Shown piece by piece: positions 37,268-46,529 of a stretch of 64,000 nt of DNA. The notes under the pieces are model-generated. The model saw nothing but the letters and a program-made list of their open reading frames with translations. It made no database searches and was not told where the DNA came from. The position numbers were made by a program, and so were the translations under genes. Numbering within the stretch: position 1 is the first letter of the stretch; each line of letters begins with the position of its first letter. The stretch is from JBLMZW01 sp050259035 (GTDB taxonomy: Bacteria; Bacillota; Syntrophomonadia; Syntrophomonadales; DTU052), in the NCBI GenBank assembly GCA_050259035.1, contig JBLMZW010000188.1, positions 62,001-126,000 on the forward strand, given 5' to 3'.

Positions 37268-38107
37268 ATGGGCTCTAGGAATGCTGAAGGTTGTACAAGC
37301 ACCAAGCTCAGCGATTTTCTTAATGAAGAATATGATTGTTTGGAATCTAGCGAAATAAAAGTATGGGGCTGGTTAAACCAAGGACTCTTAATGTCTGAGA
37401 ATGGCGAATTAGAAGGGGCAAGGGAATGTTTTGATCGGGTACTGTCAACCAATGATATCAACGAGATAATATGGCTGGCCAAGGGAATTGTATTGCATTG
37501 TTATGGGAAGCTGACCGAAGAAATCCAATGCTATGATCATGCATTAGAGATTGACCCTTTTTACGAGGATGCATGGATAAACAAAGGTAATACCCTATGT
37601 AAATTAGGTGATTTTGAAACGGCTCTTTCTTGTTTTGATGAAGTTTTGAGTAGAAACCCTGAAAACCTGGATGTTCTAAGTAATAAGGGCCAAGTCTTAA
37701 AAATGATGGAAAATTGGCAAGGCGCTTTGGTTTGCTTTGAAGAGCTACTCCTGAAAAATAATTTGGACGGAGAAGCGTGGTTTAACAGGGGAGTATGCCT
37801 TGATCAACTAAGCCAGCTGGAAGAAGCATTAGTTTCCTTTGAAATGGTAGTAAAGATTGATCCCAAAGATTCATATGCCTGGGTTAACCTTGGAAGCTGT
37901 CTAGTAAAAACAAATGACTATTCAGGTGCTTTAGAATGCTACACCCAGGCTCTTAATGTAAATCCTTTGCATCAACAGGCATGGTATTACAAGGGAAACT
38001 TGCTTGCTAGCATGGGAATGACCGATGCGGCCTATAATTGTTTCCAAAAAGTCTCAAGCATTGACAGGATAACGTCTTCGGACCAACAGACATCGGTTAA
38101 GCAGTGA
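37268..38107 (+). CDS. Tetratricopeptide repeat protein
   Basis: The 279-residue product consists mostly of TPR units of 34 residues, about six or seven, with typical phrases such as AWINKGNTLCKLGDFETAL, AWFNRGVCLDQLSQLEEAL and AWVNLGSCLVKTNDYSGAL. No signal peptide or membrane span is seen, so it is likely cytoplasmic. ATG 37268 follows AAAGGGGG; the reading frame extends upstream to an ATG at 37220 without a ribosome site. TPR proteins bind partner proteins, and the partner cannot be told from context. Confidence 0.85.
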   Translation: MGSRNAEGCTSTKLSDFLNEEYDCLESSEIKVWGWLNQGLLMSENGELEGARECFDRVLSTNDINEIIWLAKGIVLHCYGKLTEEIQCYDHALEIDPFYEDAWINKGNTLCKLGDFETALSCFDEVLSRNPENLDVLSNKGQVLKMMENWQGALVCFEELLLKNNLDGEAWFNRGVCLDQLSQLEEALVSFEMVVKIDPKDSYAWVNLGSCLVKTNDYSGALECYTQALNVNPLHQQAWYYKGNLLASMGMTDAAYNCFQKVSSIDRITSSDQQTSVKQ

Positions 38108-38155
38108 TGTATATTCTCTGGGCAAATTGTAATAATCATAATAAGGATAGCATGC

Positions 38156-38183
38156 TTGCAGATTCCTGATAGTATGTTATACT
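38156..38183 (+). promoter_or_regulatory. Predicted sigma-A promoter of the rimP-nusA-infB operon
   Basis: TTGCAG (38156-38161) and TATACT (38178-38183) are separated by 16 bases, about 90 bases before rimP. Confidence 0.6.
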
Positions 38184-38222
38184 TTATTTGTACTCGTACT
38201 ATATATTCGTCCTGTGGAGAAG

Positions 38223-38245
38223 AGTGGGTTCAAACCCACTTTTTC
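38223..38245 (+). promoter_or_regulatory. Attenuator-like hairpin in the rimP leader
   Basis: AGTGGGT (38223-38229) pairs with ACCCACT (38234-38240) around TCAA, followed by five T residues. The hairpin lies between promoter and gene, so it could terminate transcription early. NusA, encoded downstream, stimulates such hairpins, so feedback is possible; this last point is inference. Confidence 0.6.
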
Positions 38246-38273
38246 TGTTGTAACTCACGGGAGGTATTAGAAT

Positions 38274-38735
38274 ATGAAAAATAATGATGTTATACAACAA
38301 TTAGAACCTTTACTTGAACGCGAGTTATCTGCCATTGGAATTGAACTAGTAGATCTAGAATATCGCAAGGAACGAGGTTCTATGGTTTTACGGGTTTTTA
38401 TAGATAAGGAAAGTGGTGTAAATCTCGACACGTGCCAGGAAGTGAGCAGATTGATAGGAGATTTGCTGGATTCCGAAACCATATTTGATCAATCCTATAA
38501 TCTTGAGGTTTCGTCACCGGGATTAGACCGGATAATAAAAAAAGAAAAAGACTTCGTTAGATTTTCAGGACGCAGAATCACCGTGCGTGTTAACGAACCG
38601 ATAGAAGGGCAGAAGAACTTTACGGGAATCCTGAGAGGTCTGGTAAATGAGTCGATATTGATCGAACAGGATGATGGGACGGTAGCAATCCCTAGAAACA
38701 TGACCACCAGGGTTCGTTTGGTGGTAGAAATATGA
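38274..38735 (+). CDS. rimP: Ribosome maturation factor RimP
   Basis: RimP helps 30S subunit maturation, notably assembly around S12. The 153-residue product has the typical N-terminal domain (GIELVDLEYRKERGSMVLRV, in part), the YNLEVSSPGLDR motif near the centre and a C-terminal SH3-like domain. ATG 38274 follows CGGGAGG. It opens the rimP-nusA-ylxR-ylxQ-infB-rbfA operon, a standard order. Confidence 0.97.
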   Translation: MKNNDVIQQLEPLLERELSAIGIELVDLEYRKERGSMVLRVFIDKESGVNLDTCQEVSRLIGDLLDSETIFDQSYNLEVSSPGLDRIIKKEKDFVRFSGRRITVRVNEPIEGQKNFTGILRGLVNESILIEQDDGTVAIPRNMTTRVRLVVEI

Positions 38736-38748
38736 AGGAGGCATGGGG

Positions 38749-39792
38749 ATGTCCACTGAATTAATTCAGGCTCTGGGTGAACTGGAGAAGGAGCGGGGAA
38801 TCCCGAAGGAAGTCTTAATTGAAGCGATAGAATCTGCGCTGAAGACTGCCTATAAGAAAAACTTCGGTTCGGCACAAAATGTTGAAATACAAATGGATAG
38901 CCTGACAGGTGCTGTTAAGGTATTTGCCAGGAAAGAAGTAGTTGAACAGGTTACGGACGACAGAACTCAAATTCTGTTAAGTGATGCCGATATTATCAAA
39001 AATGGTGTCGTTATTGGTGACGAAGTAGATATAGAGGTTACTCCGGCAAACTTTGGGCGCATTGCCGCTCAGACCGCAAAACAGGTAGTAATACAGCGTT
39101 TAAGAGAGGCCGAACGAAGCCTTATATTTGAGGAGTATTCGAACCGGGAAGGAGAGATAGTCTCTGGTACCGTTCAACGAAATGAGCAGAAAGTAATTGT
39201 AATTAATCTGGGTCCCACCGAAGCCATTATGTTGCCACAGGATCAAATTCCTACAGAAGGTTATTCGCCCGGTCAAAGGATTAAGGTTTACATTTATGAA
39301 GTAAAAAGAACTGCTAAAGGTCCTCAAATTTATGTTTCCAGGTCTCATCCTAACTTCCTGAAAAGACTCTTTGAAATGGAGGTCCCAGAAATCTTTGATG
39401 GACTGGTAGAGATTAAATCTATTGCCAGGGAAGCAGGCTTCCGTTCTAAAATTGCGGTTTTTTCCCGGGATGAAAGAATTGACCCGGTTGGAGCGTGTGT
39501 AGGTCCGCGAGGAATGAGAGTACAAAACATAGTACGGGAACTTAATGGAGAAAAGATCGATATTATCAAGTGGGATACCGATATGAGAATATATATCGCC
39601 AATGCCTTGAGCCCTGCTAGAGTAATAGATGTTGAACCAAGAGAAAACGAAAAAGCATCAAGAGTTGTTGTTCCCGACAACCAGCTTTCTCTGGCTATCG
39701 GAAAAGAAGGTCAAAACGCTCGATTGGCAGCTAAATTAACTGCGTGGAAGATTGATATTAAGAGCGAAAGCCAGGTGGCCGGGGAGGAATAA
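38749..39792 (+). CDS. nusA: Transcription termination/antitermination factor NusA
   Basis: NusA binds RNA polymerase and nascent RNA and affects pausing and termination. The 347 residues contain the N-terminal polymerase-binding domain (1-125), an S1 domain (about 130-200), and two KH domains (about 205-345) with GPRGMRVQNI and AIGKEGQNARLA. It lacks the C-terminal acidic repeats of Escherichia coli NusA, as usual in Firmicutes. ATG 38749, 7 bases after AAGGAGG, is preferred over ATG 38743, which lies 1 base from it. Confidence 0.97.
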   Translation: MSTELIQALGELEKERGIPKEVLIEAIESALKTAYKKNFGSAQNVEIQMDSLTGAVKVFARKEVVEQVTDDRTQILLSDADIIKNGVVIGDEVDIEVTPANFGRIAAQTAKQVVIQRLREAERSLIFEEYSNREGEIVSGTVQRNEQKVIVINLGPTEAIMLPQDQIPTEGYSPGQRIKVYIYEVKRTAKGPQIYVSRSHPNFLKRLFEMEVPEIFDGLVEIKSIAREAGFRSKIAVFSRDERIDPVGACVGPRGMRVQNIVRELNGEKIDIIKWDTDMRIYIANALSPARVIDVEPRENEKASRVVVPDNQLSLAIGKEGQNARLAAKLTAWKIDIKSESQVAGEE

Positions 39793-39794
39793 AA

Positions 39795-40064
39795 TTGGCC
39801 AAAGTTAAGAAAGTTCCTCAACGTATGTGTGTTGGATGTCGCGAAATGAAAAATAAAAAGGATCTCATCAGGGTGGTCAGGACACCTGATGGTGAGGTTC
39901 AACTTGACCGAACTGGAAAGAAATCTGGGCGAGGGGCTTATATTTGTCCCGTGGAATCCTGTTATAAAGTAGCAATTAAGAGTAAAAGAATTGAAAAGGC
40001 TCTGGAAGTAAGTCTTCCGGATGACATAATAGAAGCTATCAGGAAAGAATTGGTGGGAATTTGA
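39795..40064 (+). CDS. ylxR: YlxR family RNA-binding protein
   Basis: The 89-residue product has the DUF448/YlxR signature RMCVGCR near 11-17 and GRGAYIC near 48-54, with conserved cysteines. Known YlxR proteins bind nucleic acid and affect expression of other genes or RNase P. The start is TTG 39795. It lies between nusA and ylxQ as in Bacillus. Confidence 0.93.
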   Translation: MAKVKKVPQRMCVGCREMKNKKDLIRVVRTPDGEVQLDRTGKKSGRGAYICPVESCYKVAIKSKRIEKALEVSLPDDIIEAIRKELVGI

Positions 40065-40411
40065 AAAAGAATATCTATCAGCTGATTGGACTGGCCTGTA
40101 AGGCGGGTCAAGTTTCTTCAGGCAGCATGGCGGCTAAAACCAGTATTATTAGAAGAAGAGCCAAGTTATTGATAATTAGCCAGGATATATCGGAAAAAAC
40201 CAGAGAAGGTTTAGTTGCTATTGCGAAGAAAAGTAGTTTACCCTGGGTTGTTCTGGGGGATAAGTTCAAACTTGGGGCCCACGTCGGAAAAGCATACCGG
40301 GTGGCCCTGACTATAAATGATGATAATTTAGCCGATAGCATTTTACAGGTTTTACACGGGATGTCGGCAGATGAAGCGATCTCGACGGGGGTGGTTGAAT
40401 GGCGAAAATAA
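40061..40411 (+). CDS. ylxQ: YlxQ, L7Ae/L30e-family RNA-binding protein
   Basis: This 116-residue protein has the L7Ae/L30e/S12e/Gadd45 fold pattern (LIGLACKAGQVSSG near the start, KLLIISQDISEKT, LGDKFKLGAHVGK). Such proteins bind kink-turn RNAs. It starts at TTG 40061, overlapping ylxR by 4 bases, and its end overlaps infB by 13 bases. Confidence 0.92.
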   Translation: MKKNIYQLIGLACKAGQVSSGSMAAKTSIIRRRAKLLIISQDISEKTREGLVAIAKKSSLPWVVLGDKFKLGAHVGKAYRVALTINDDNLADSILQVLHGMSADEAISTGVVEWRK

Positions 40412-43065
40412 GAGTTCACGAGTTGGCAAGGGAACTGAATTTACCAAGTAAAAAACTTATCGAAATGATTACTGGTCTGGGCATTGATGTCAAAAATCAC
40501 ATGAGCACACTTGAAGATCAGCAGGCTGAATGGATAAAACGCAGGCTGAACGAGCCTCAAGAGACTCCTAAAAAGGCTGCCGTTGCTAAACCAGAGCCTA
40601 GAAAGGCAGAAAAAGCCAGTGATATACCATCGAGCCCAAATAAACCTTCACAACCGGTTAAAGGGAAACCAGAAACGAATAACCAGATAAATACACAAAC
40701 AAAAAGTGATATTTCGCAAAAGGCAGACCGCAAAGACATACCTGATAGACCAAGATCTAAGCCGGAAGCCGGGCAGGATAACCGGGGTCCCGCGCCAGTT
40801 CGTAGTTCTTTTGGTCAGCCAGGACAACAACAACCCAGACAAGGTAATCGGACTCAAGTACCAAACAGGCCCTTCCGTGAGGATGCTGGTCCATCAGGAC
40901 CCAGGCAGGATAACAGAACTACACCCCCCCACACACCATTTAGAGGGGCTTCCGGTCCGTCGGGAACTCAATCTAGGCCAGATAACAGGCCGACAAATCA
41001 GTTTAGAGGACCAACGGGGCAACCTGGCAGACAGCCTCGGCCCGATAATCGCCCCCAGGCACCCGGCATGCCCAAAAGGGAATATGGTGAGAACAAGCCA
41101 GCCGGACAACCAGCAAATAGACCGGGGGTTGACAATCGACCTCAGACTACTGTAGCGCCTAAAAAGGAATACGGTGAGAACAAGCCAGCCGGACAACAAA
41201 CAAATAGGCCAGGGCCGAATCACAGGGACCGGCCTGATTCCTTTCAAGGTCCCAAACCCTTCAAAGGGAGGCATGGCAAGAAAAAATCTAAGAAGGTTGA
41301 AACCAGGCGAGAAGATGTGCCAGAAATGATTACTATTGGCGAAAAAATTACCGTAAGAGACCTGGCTGAAAAGATGAATAAGAGCCCGGCGGAAATTATT
41401 AGAAAACTAATGCTTTTGGGAATGACAGTATCGTTGAATAATGATATTGATTATGATATTGCTGAAATGATAGCGATCGATTTCAAGGTAAGAGTAGAGC
41501 GGGAAAAGACAGCCGAAGAACTTATTTTAGAGGATATAGTAGATAACCCTGAAAATATGGTTTCAAGACCTCCCGTGGTAACAGTAATGGGTCATGTAGA
41601 CCATGGAAAAACTTCGCTTTTGGATGCCATACGAGAGACAAATGTCGTATCGAAAGAAGCCGGGGGAATAACTCAGCATATCGGGGCTTATCAAGTAGAA
41701 ATTAATAATCAGAAGATAACATTCATTGACACACCAGGTCATGAAGCTTTTACTGCTATGCGGGCCCGTGGAGCTCAGGCTACTGATATAGCCATTCTAG
41801 TAGTTGCTGCTGACGATGGGGTAATGCCTCAAACAATTGAAGCCATAAACCACGCCAAAGCTGCTATGGTACCCATAATAGTTGCGGTAAATAAAATAGA
41901 CAAAGATAACGCTAATCCGGATAGGGTTAAACAGCAATTAACAGAGTACGGTCTCGTTGCTGAAGAATGGGGCGGTGATACGGTTAGTGTCCTGGTATCT
42001 GCTAAGAGTCATCAGGGGATTGAACATCTGCTGGAGATGATTCTTCTAGTAGCGGAAATGAGGGAACTTACAGCTGACCCGGAGCGAGTTGCCGAAGGCG
42101 TAATTATTGAAGGCCAACTTGATAAGGCCAGGGGGCCACTAGCCACGGCTCTGGTCCAAAAAGGCACTTTAAAAGTTGGTGATAGTATAATTTGCGGAAC
42201 CTCCTTTGGTAAGGTTCGGGCTATGATTAATGATATTGGTGAAAGAGTCAATGAGGTAGGCCCGTCGACACCGGTCGAAGTTCTAGGATTAACCGAAGTG
42301 CCAATGGCCGGTGATCGTTTGCGAGTTGTTGATGAGAAAGTAGCCCGACAGGTAAGCCAACTGCGTATAGACGAAAAACGCCGGGAGGAACAAAGTAAGA
42401 CTACAAGGGTGTCGTTAGATGACTTCTTTAAACAAATAAAAGAGGGAGAAGTCAAGGAACTCAATCTTATTGTCAAAGGCGATGTTCAGGGTAGTGTTGA
42501 AGCCGTTACTCAATCCTTACTTAGGCTTACAACTGATGAGGTTAAGGTCAACGTCATACACTCAGGTGTTGGAGCCATAACCGAAAATGATGTAACATTG
42601 GCTTCAGCGTCAAACGCCATAATTATAGGGTTTAATGTCAGACCGGACACCAAGGCCAGAAAGTATGGGGAAGAAGAGAAAATAGATGTAAGGTTATATC
42701 GTGTGATATACGAAGCCATCGATGATGTTAAAAAGGCGATGGCAGGTCTGCTTGAGCCTGAGCTTGTCGAAGTATATCAGGGCAGGGTCGAGGTCAGGGC
42801 AATTTTTAAGGTTCCAAAAATTGGAACAGTGGCTGGATGCTATGTTTCAGAAGGTAAGATTACTCGTAACTCAAATATCAGGGTGTTGAGAGACGGGGTT
42901 GTTGTTTTTGAAGGTAAATTAGCATCACTTAAGAGGTTTAAAGACGATGCCAAAGAGGTTTTAGAGAACTATGAATGTGGCATGGGTATAGAAGGATTCG
43001 GCGATATTAAAGAAGGCGATCTGATTGAAGCCTACATTATTGAAGAGGTTGCAAGAGAGCTTTAA
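40399..43065 (+). CDS. infB: Translation initiation factor IF-2
   Basis: IF-2 is the GTPase that brings initiator tRNA to the ribosome. The 888 residues have an N-terminal IF2N helix domain (MAKIRVHELARELNLPSKKL, in part), a low-complexity Pro/Gln/Asn/Arg-rich linker (about 55-295), a second IF2N domain (about 315-365), the GTPase domain with GHVDHGKT near 397-404, DTPGHEAF and NKID, then domains II-IV to the end. The linker holds tandem repeats with the phrase DNR and an 87-base direct repeat. ATG 40399 lies inside the end of ylxQ. Confidence 0.97.
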   Translation: MAKIRVHELARELNLPSKKLIEMITGLGIDVKNHMSTLEDQQAEWIKRRLNEPQETPKKAAVAKPEPRKAEKASDIPSSPNKPSQPVKGKPETNNQINTQTKSDISQKADRKDIPDRPRSKPEAGQDNRGPAPVRSSFGQPGQQQPRQGNRTQVPNRPFREDAGPSGPRQDNRTTPPHTPFRGASGPSGTQSRPDNRPTNQFRGPTGQPGRQPRPDNRPQAPGMPKREYGENKPAGQPANRPGVDNRPQTTVAPKKEYGENKPAGQQTNRPGPNHRDRPDSFQGPKPFKGRHGKKKSKKVETRREDVPEMITIGEKITVRDLAEKMNKSPAEIIRKLMLLGMTVSLNNDIDYDIAEMIAIDFKVRVEREKTAEELILEDIVDNPENMVSRPPVVTVMGHVDHGKTSLLDAIRETNVVSKEAGGITQHIGAYQVEINNQKITFIDTPGHEAFTAMRARGAQATDIAILVVAADDGVMPQTIEAINHAKAAMVPIIVAVNKIDKDNANPDRVKQQLTEYGLVAEEWGGDTVSVLVSAKSHQGIEHLLEMILLVAEMRELTADPERVAEGVIIEGQLDKARGPLATALVQKGTLKVGDSIICGTSFGKVRAMINDIGERVNEVGPSTPVEVLGLTEVPMAGDRLRVVDEKVARQVSQLRIDEKRREEQSKTTRVSLDDFFKQIKEGEVKELNLIVKGDVQGSVEAVTQSLLRLTTDEVKVNVIHSGVGAITENDVTLASASNAIIIGFNVRPDTKARKYGEEEKIDVRLYRVIYEAIDDVKKAMAGLLEPELVEVYQGRVEVRAIFKVPKIGTVAGCYVSEGKITRNSNIRVLRDGVVVFEGKLASLKRFKDDAKEVLENYECGMGIEGFGDIKEGDLIEAYIIEEVAREL
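41071..41217 (+). repeat. Direct repeat inside the infB linker
   Basis: Two copies with an 87-base period encode near-identical phrases around EYGENKPAGQ. A run of 25 identical bases occurs at 41086-41110 and again at 41173-41197. The period is a multiple of three, so the reading frame is kept. It looks like a recent tandem duplication. Confidence 0.85.
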
Positions 43066-43082
43066 AAAGCGAGGTGTGACTC

Positions 43083-43445
43083 GTGAAAGGCCGCAGACTT
43101 GAAAAACTATCCGAGGAGATCAAAAGAGAGATATCTAGTATATTGGCCGGAGAAATGAAGGATCCCCGACTAGGTATGATTTCTGTAACCAGAGTAGAGG
43201 TATCCAATGATTTGAGTCATGCTGTAGTTTATATTAGTGCGTTGGGGGAAGAAGACAAGAGAGAAGAAAGCATGGAAGCCTTAGAAAAGGCCCGGGGCTA
43301 TGTCAGGACCGAATTGTCCAACCGAATCAGGATGAGACATGCACCAGAAATCCATTTTCGTCTGGATCGATCTATAGAACACGGGATTAAAATTGCTGCT
43401 ATCCTGGAGGAGTTGAAGGGAAAAATAGAAAATGGCAACGATTGA
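43083..43445 (+). CDS. rbfA: Ribosome-binding factor A
   Basis: RbfA is a KH-fold factor for late 30S maturation and 16S rRNA 5' processing. The 120-residue product has the family start RRLEKLSEEIKREISSIL and MKDPRLGMISVTRVEVSNDL in the middle (in part). The start is GTG 43083. The gene overlaps nrnA by 14 bases. Confidence 0.96.
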   Translation: MKGRRLEKLSEEIKREISSILAGEMKDPRLGMISVTRVEVSNDLSHAVVYISALGEEDKREESMEALEKARGYVRTELSNRIRMRHAPEIHFRLDRSIEHGIKIAAILEELKGKIENGND

Positions 43446-44403
43446 TTTGAATCCGGTGGCGTCTGTTCTGCAAACTTATTCACAGTGGACGGTTGTAGGA
43501 CACAATATTCCTGATGGTGATTGCATAGGGGCTGTTATAGGGTTACAAAACACCCTGAAACAAATGGGAAAAGATATTACTTCAGTTATTGAAGAAGGCG
43601 TCCCCTCCATGTACCAATTCCTCGATGGATGGGAGCATATAAGTACTTTCCAAAATCCCGGGTTGATTCATAAGAATATTATTTATGTTGATTGCAGCGA
43701 CCGGCAGCGGGTAGGAGAGAAACTTACCACTCTTTTAGAATCTGCTGAATTTGTAGTAAATATTGATCATCACGTTAGCAATCAAAAATTTGGAAATATT
43801 AATCTTGTTGATGAGTACGCATCATCAACCTGCGAACTCCTGTTCAACTTGATCAAATTATTAAATATAAGTATTGGGCATGAAATAGCTACTCCTTTGT
43901 ACTGTGGAATTGTGATGGACAGTGGCCGTTTTCAGTACTCCGCCACCCGTCCCGAAACCCTTGAAACTGCGGCGGAGCTCCTAAGGAGTGGGGTAAACCT
44001 TGATCTGGTGCGAGGTAGGTTATTTGAATCAAAATCAAAGTTAGAAATGACGGTTACTTCAGCGGCACTCGAAACTCTGTCATTCAGCGAAGATAATCGA
44101 TTAGCATGGATGTGGCTATCAAACTCGGTACTGTCTAAGCTGGGCGCTATTGGTAAACATTTTGAGGGAATAATAGACTTTGCCCGGAACGTAGAAGGCG
44201 TCGAGGTAGCCGTTCTATTTCGTGAAATAGAGCCAGGGAAAATTAAGATCGGAATTAGGTCTAAAGGCACTATTGATGCCAATCAGGCTGCAGCTTTATG
44301 GGGAGGCGGAGGACACCGTAGAGCAGCAGGTGCCATGTTAACCGGAGAGATTAAAGATGTAATTGAGCAGGTAACTGGCAGGTTCAAGGACGAGTTATTG
44401 TGA
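43432..44403 (+). CDS. nrnA: NanoRNase/pAp phosphatase NrnA (DHH family)
   Basis: NrnA degrades very short RNAs and dephosphorylates pAp. The 323 residues have the DHH domain (about 1-190) with the metal-binding NIPDGDCIG near 25-33, DCSD, and DHHVSN near 110-115, and a DHHA1 domain with GGGGHRRAAG near 288-297. It starts at ATG 43432 within rbfA and overlaps truB by 4 bases. Confidence 0.95.
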   Translation: MATIDLNPVASVLQTYSQWTVVGHNIPDGDCIGAVIGLQNTLKQMGKDITSVIEEGVPSMYQFLDGWEHISTFQNPGLIHKNIIYVDCSDRQRVGEKLTTLLESAEFVVNIDHHVSNQKFGNINLVDEYASSTCELLFNLIKLLNISIGHEIATPLYCGIVMDSGRFQYSATRPETLETAAELLRSGVNLDLVRGRLFESKSKLEMTVTSAALETLSFSEDNRLAWMWLSNSVLSKLGAIGKHFEGIIDFARNVEGVEVAVLFREIEPGKIKIGIRSKGTIDANQAAALWGGGGHRRAAGAMLTGEIKDVIEQVTGRFKDELL

Positions 44404-45281
44404 ATGGGTTCTTAAACGTATCAAAACCTCAATCAATCACTTCATTCGATGTTATTCGTAGAATTCGACCGCTTATCCCCGGAGTTAAAATTGGGCATCT
44501 TGGTACCCTGGATCCTATGGCGGAAGGAGTTTTGCCATTAGCTCTGGGGTATGCTACGAGATTAATCGAATATATTTCCGATGATACTAAAGAATATACC
44601 GCTGAGATGGTCTTAGGTGGGACATCAGATACCCAGGATGCAACCGGGCAAATAACGCCCTATTCAGGTTGTGTCTTTGATCACCATACTATAAAAGACA
44701 CCATGGATCTATTCCGTGGTGAGATTGAACAGGTGCCTCCAATTTATTCAGCAGTGCATTACCAGGGACGACGTCTCTATGAATATGCTCGCAAGGGCAT
44801 CGAGGTAGCACCTATTTCTAGAAAAATAAACATAAAAAAATTAGATTTACTGGATTTAGACTGCCAGGAAGGGCTGATGAAAGTTACCTTCCAGGTGGAA
44901 TGTTCTGCAGGGACTTATGTTCGGACATTATGCCATGATATAGGACAAAAACTGGGATGCGGAGGATACCTGAACCGACTTATTAGAACTCGATCCGGTC
45001 CCTTTCTTCTAAAGGACGCAATTGCACTTGATGATATAAATAAAGATAGGATACGTCAGGATTTGCTAAAGGCTGAATACCCTTTAGGCGATTTACCTCA
45101 TTTGAAGTTAAACAATGATCAAACCTACTGTGTGGTTCATGGCAGAGCGGTAGATTATGTCGAAGCCCAACCTGGACAAACGTATTTGCTTATGGGATCT
45201 GAAGGGAATCTGTTGGCAATAGCTCGTGGCACGATTAATGAAGATAGACCCGTTCTACAGCCAGAAAAGGTACTTAAATAG
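44400..45281 (+). CDS. truB: tRNA pseudouridine(55) synthase TruB
   Basis: TruB makes pseudouridine 55 in the T-loop of tRNAs. The 293-residue product has the catalytic Asp in the GHLGTLDPMAEGVLPLALG motif (near 32-50), the EYTAEM and GTYVRTLCHDIG family blocks and a C-terminal PUA-like domain. It starts at GTG 44400, overlapping the nrnA stop. Confidence 0.97.
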   Translation: MNGFLNVSKPQSITSFDVIRRIRPLIPGVKIGHLGTLDPMAEGVLPLALGYATRLIEYISDDTKEYTAEMVLGGTSDTQDATGQITPYSGCVFDHHTIKDTMDLFRGEIEQVPPIYSAVHYQGRRLYEYARKGIEVAPISRKINIKKLDLLDLDCQEGLMKVTFQVECSAGTYVRTLCHDIGQKLGCGGYLNRLIRTRSGPFLLKDAIALDDINKDRIRQDLLKAEYPLGDLPHLKLNNDQTYCVVHGRAVDYVEAQPGQTYLLMGSEGNLLAIARGTINEDRPVLQPEKVLK

Positions 45282-45333
45282 GTTTTAAAGGAACGCAGGT
45301 TAGACATAGTTGTTAGGAGTGATAGTAGATCGA

Positions 45334-46266
45334 ATGAATGTAGTATATGGACTTGAGGAATTTAGTAATAAAACAGTGGTTGCTCTGGGCAATTTCGACG
45401 GTGTGCATATTGGACACCAGAAGTTGATCAATGAAGCTATCGCTGATGCCAAGGACAGAGGTATTCCATCATTGGTTATGGTTTTTGATCCTCATCCGAT
45501 GAAAGTTCTGGTACCTGCCAAAGCGCCAAAATTGCTTACCACCAATAGGACTAAAGCAGCCATTCTCGCTGACATGGGGCTTGACAATTTGATTCTGGCT
45601 CCATTTGACATGGAAATAGCGGGTTGGAGCCCGGAACATTTCGTGAAAAAAGTACTTATAGAAACCCTAAAAGCTCGTTCTGTATATGTGGGATATAATT
45701 ATACATTTGGCAGCCGGGCATCTGGTGATGCTGAGATGTTAGTTGAACTGGGAGATAAATACGGGTTTTCAGTTAAGGTTATTCCTCCCGTTATGTATGA
45801 TAACAAGGTCGTTTCAAGCAGCCTGGTCAGGAAATTCATGGAGGCTGGTGATATACCGATGGTAAAAATACTCACCGGGCGCTTTCCGGCACTTGATGGA
45901 GTGGTCATCCAGGGAGAAAAGAGGGGACGTTCTCTGGGGTACCCTACCGCTAACTTGACGATAGATTCTGATTTAATTACCCCTGGAAGCGGCGTGTACG
46001 CAGCTACGGTCCGGGTTCTAAACAATACTTACGGTGCAGTTGTAAATATAGGACATAAACCGACTTTCCATGATAATTATCCTATTGCTATCGAAGCCCA
46101 TATTTTTGATTTCGATGATGATATTTACAACCAGGATATAATGGTTACTCTTATAGAAAAGCTTCGCGGGGAGATAAAATTTGCAGCTTTGGATGATTTG
46201 ATACAACAAATTAAAACAGATAGTTTTCAAGCCCGTGCAGTTCTATCCAGAGAAGCCCGGGAATAA
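45334..46266 (+). CDS. ribF: Bifunctional riboflavin kinase/FMN adenylyltransferase RibF
   Basis: RibF converts riboflavin to FMN and FAD. The 310 residues include an N-terminal nucleotidyltransferase domain with GNFDGVHIGHQ near 19-29 and GYNYTFG, and a C-terminal flavokinase domain with RGRSLGYPTANL near 203-214 and YAATVRV. The ATG 45334 start gives the normal N-terminus; TTG 45310 and GTG 45319 upstream are also in frame and cannot be fully excluded, since TTAGGAG lies 14 bases before the ATG. It is the last gene before a new promoter. Confidence 0.95.
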   Translation: MNVVYGLEEFSNKTVVALGNFDGVHIGHQKLINEAIADAKDRGIPSLVMVFDPHPMKVLVPAKAPKLLTTNRTKAAILADMGLDNLILAPFDMEIAGWSPEHFVKKVLIETLKARSVYVGYNYTFGSRASGDAEMLVELGDKYGFSVKVIPPVMYDNKVVSSSLVRKFMEAGDIPMVKILTGRFPALDGVVIQGEKRGRSLGYPTANLTIDSDLITPGSGVYAATVRVLNNTYGAVVNIGHKPTFHDNYPIAIEAHIFDFDDDIYNQDIMVTLIEKLRGEIKFAALDDLIQQIKTDSFQARAVLSREARE

Positions 46267-46290
46267 CCGTATTTTAGCGACTGGGCGAAG

Positions 46291-46319
46291 TTTACATTTA
46301 AATATCACTGTGCTACAAT
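46291..46319 (+). promoter_or_regulatory. Predicted sigma-A promoter before the small gene and rpsO
   Basis: TTTACA (46291-46296) and TACAAT (46314-46319) are separated by exactly 17 bases. It lies 25 bases after ribF and about 210 bases before the next well-supported start, giving a long leader. Confidence 0.6.
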
Positions 46320-46325
46320 TACTTG

Positions 46326-46529
46326 CGTATGCGGCAAGATGGTACCTCTGGTTAACGGGAAGCATATATTACTAGAACCGGTCAATCGCGGTATCATAAG
46401 CCACTATAAAGATAATAAATAGGATAATATACTGAAATCCTTGTTGTTCGTACCGGTACATTGCCAGGAAGCGGCGTAAGAGTTACTACGCTCAATGGGA
46501 AAATACCGGCGAAACAGGGTGAGATTAGA
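46326..46529 (+). other. Long leader before the small gene
   Basis: This leader of about 200 bases contains a small stem CTTGC/GCAAG (near 46322-46338) and a 27-codon open frame (ATG 46339 to TAG 46422) without a clear ribosome site. I see no known riboswitch in it. A longer reading frame from TTG 46461 into the next gene lacks a ribosome site. Confidence 0.35.

Noticed and set aside
37172..37268. Strong AAAGGAGG followed by an open frame beginning with ATT.
   Set aside because: No ATG, GTG or TTG lies at the right distance, and the frame runs into another frame of the TPR gene.
46339..46422. A 27-codon open frame in the leader of the small gene before rpsO, as a possible antitoxin or leader peptide.
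   Set aside because: No clear ribosome site and no recognisable pattern; too short to support.
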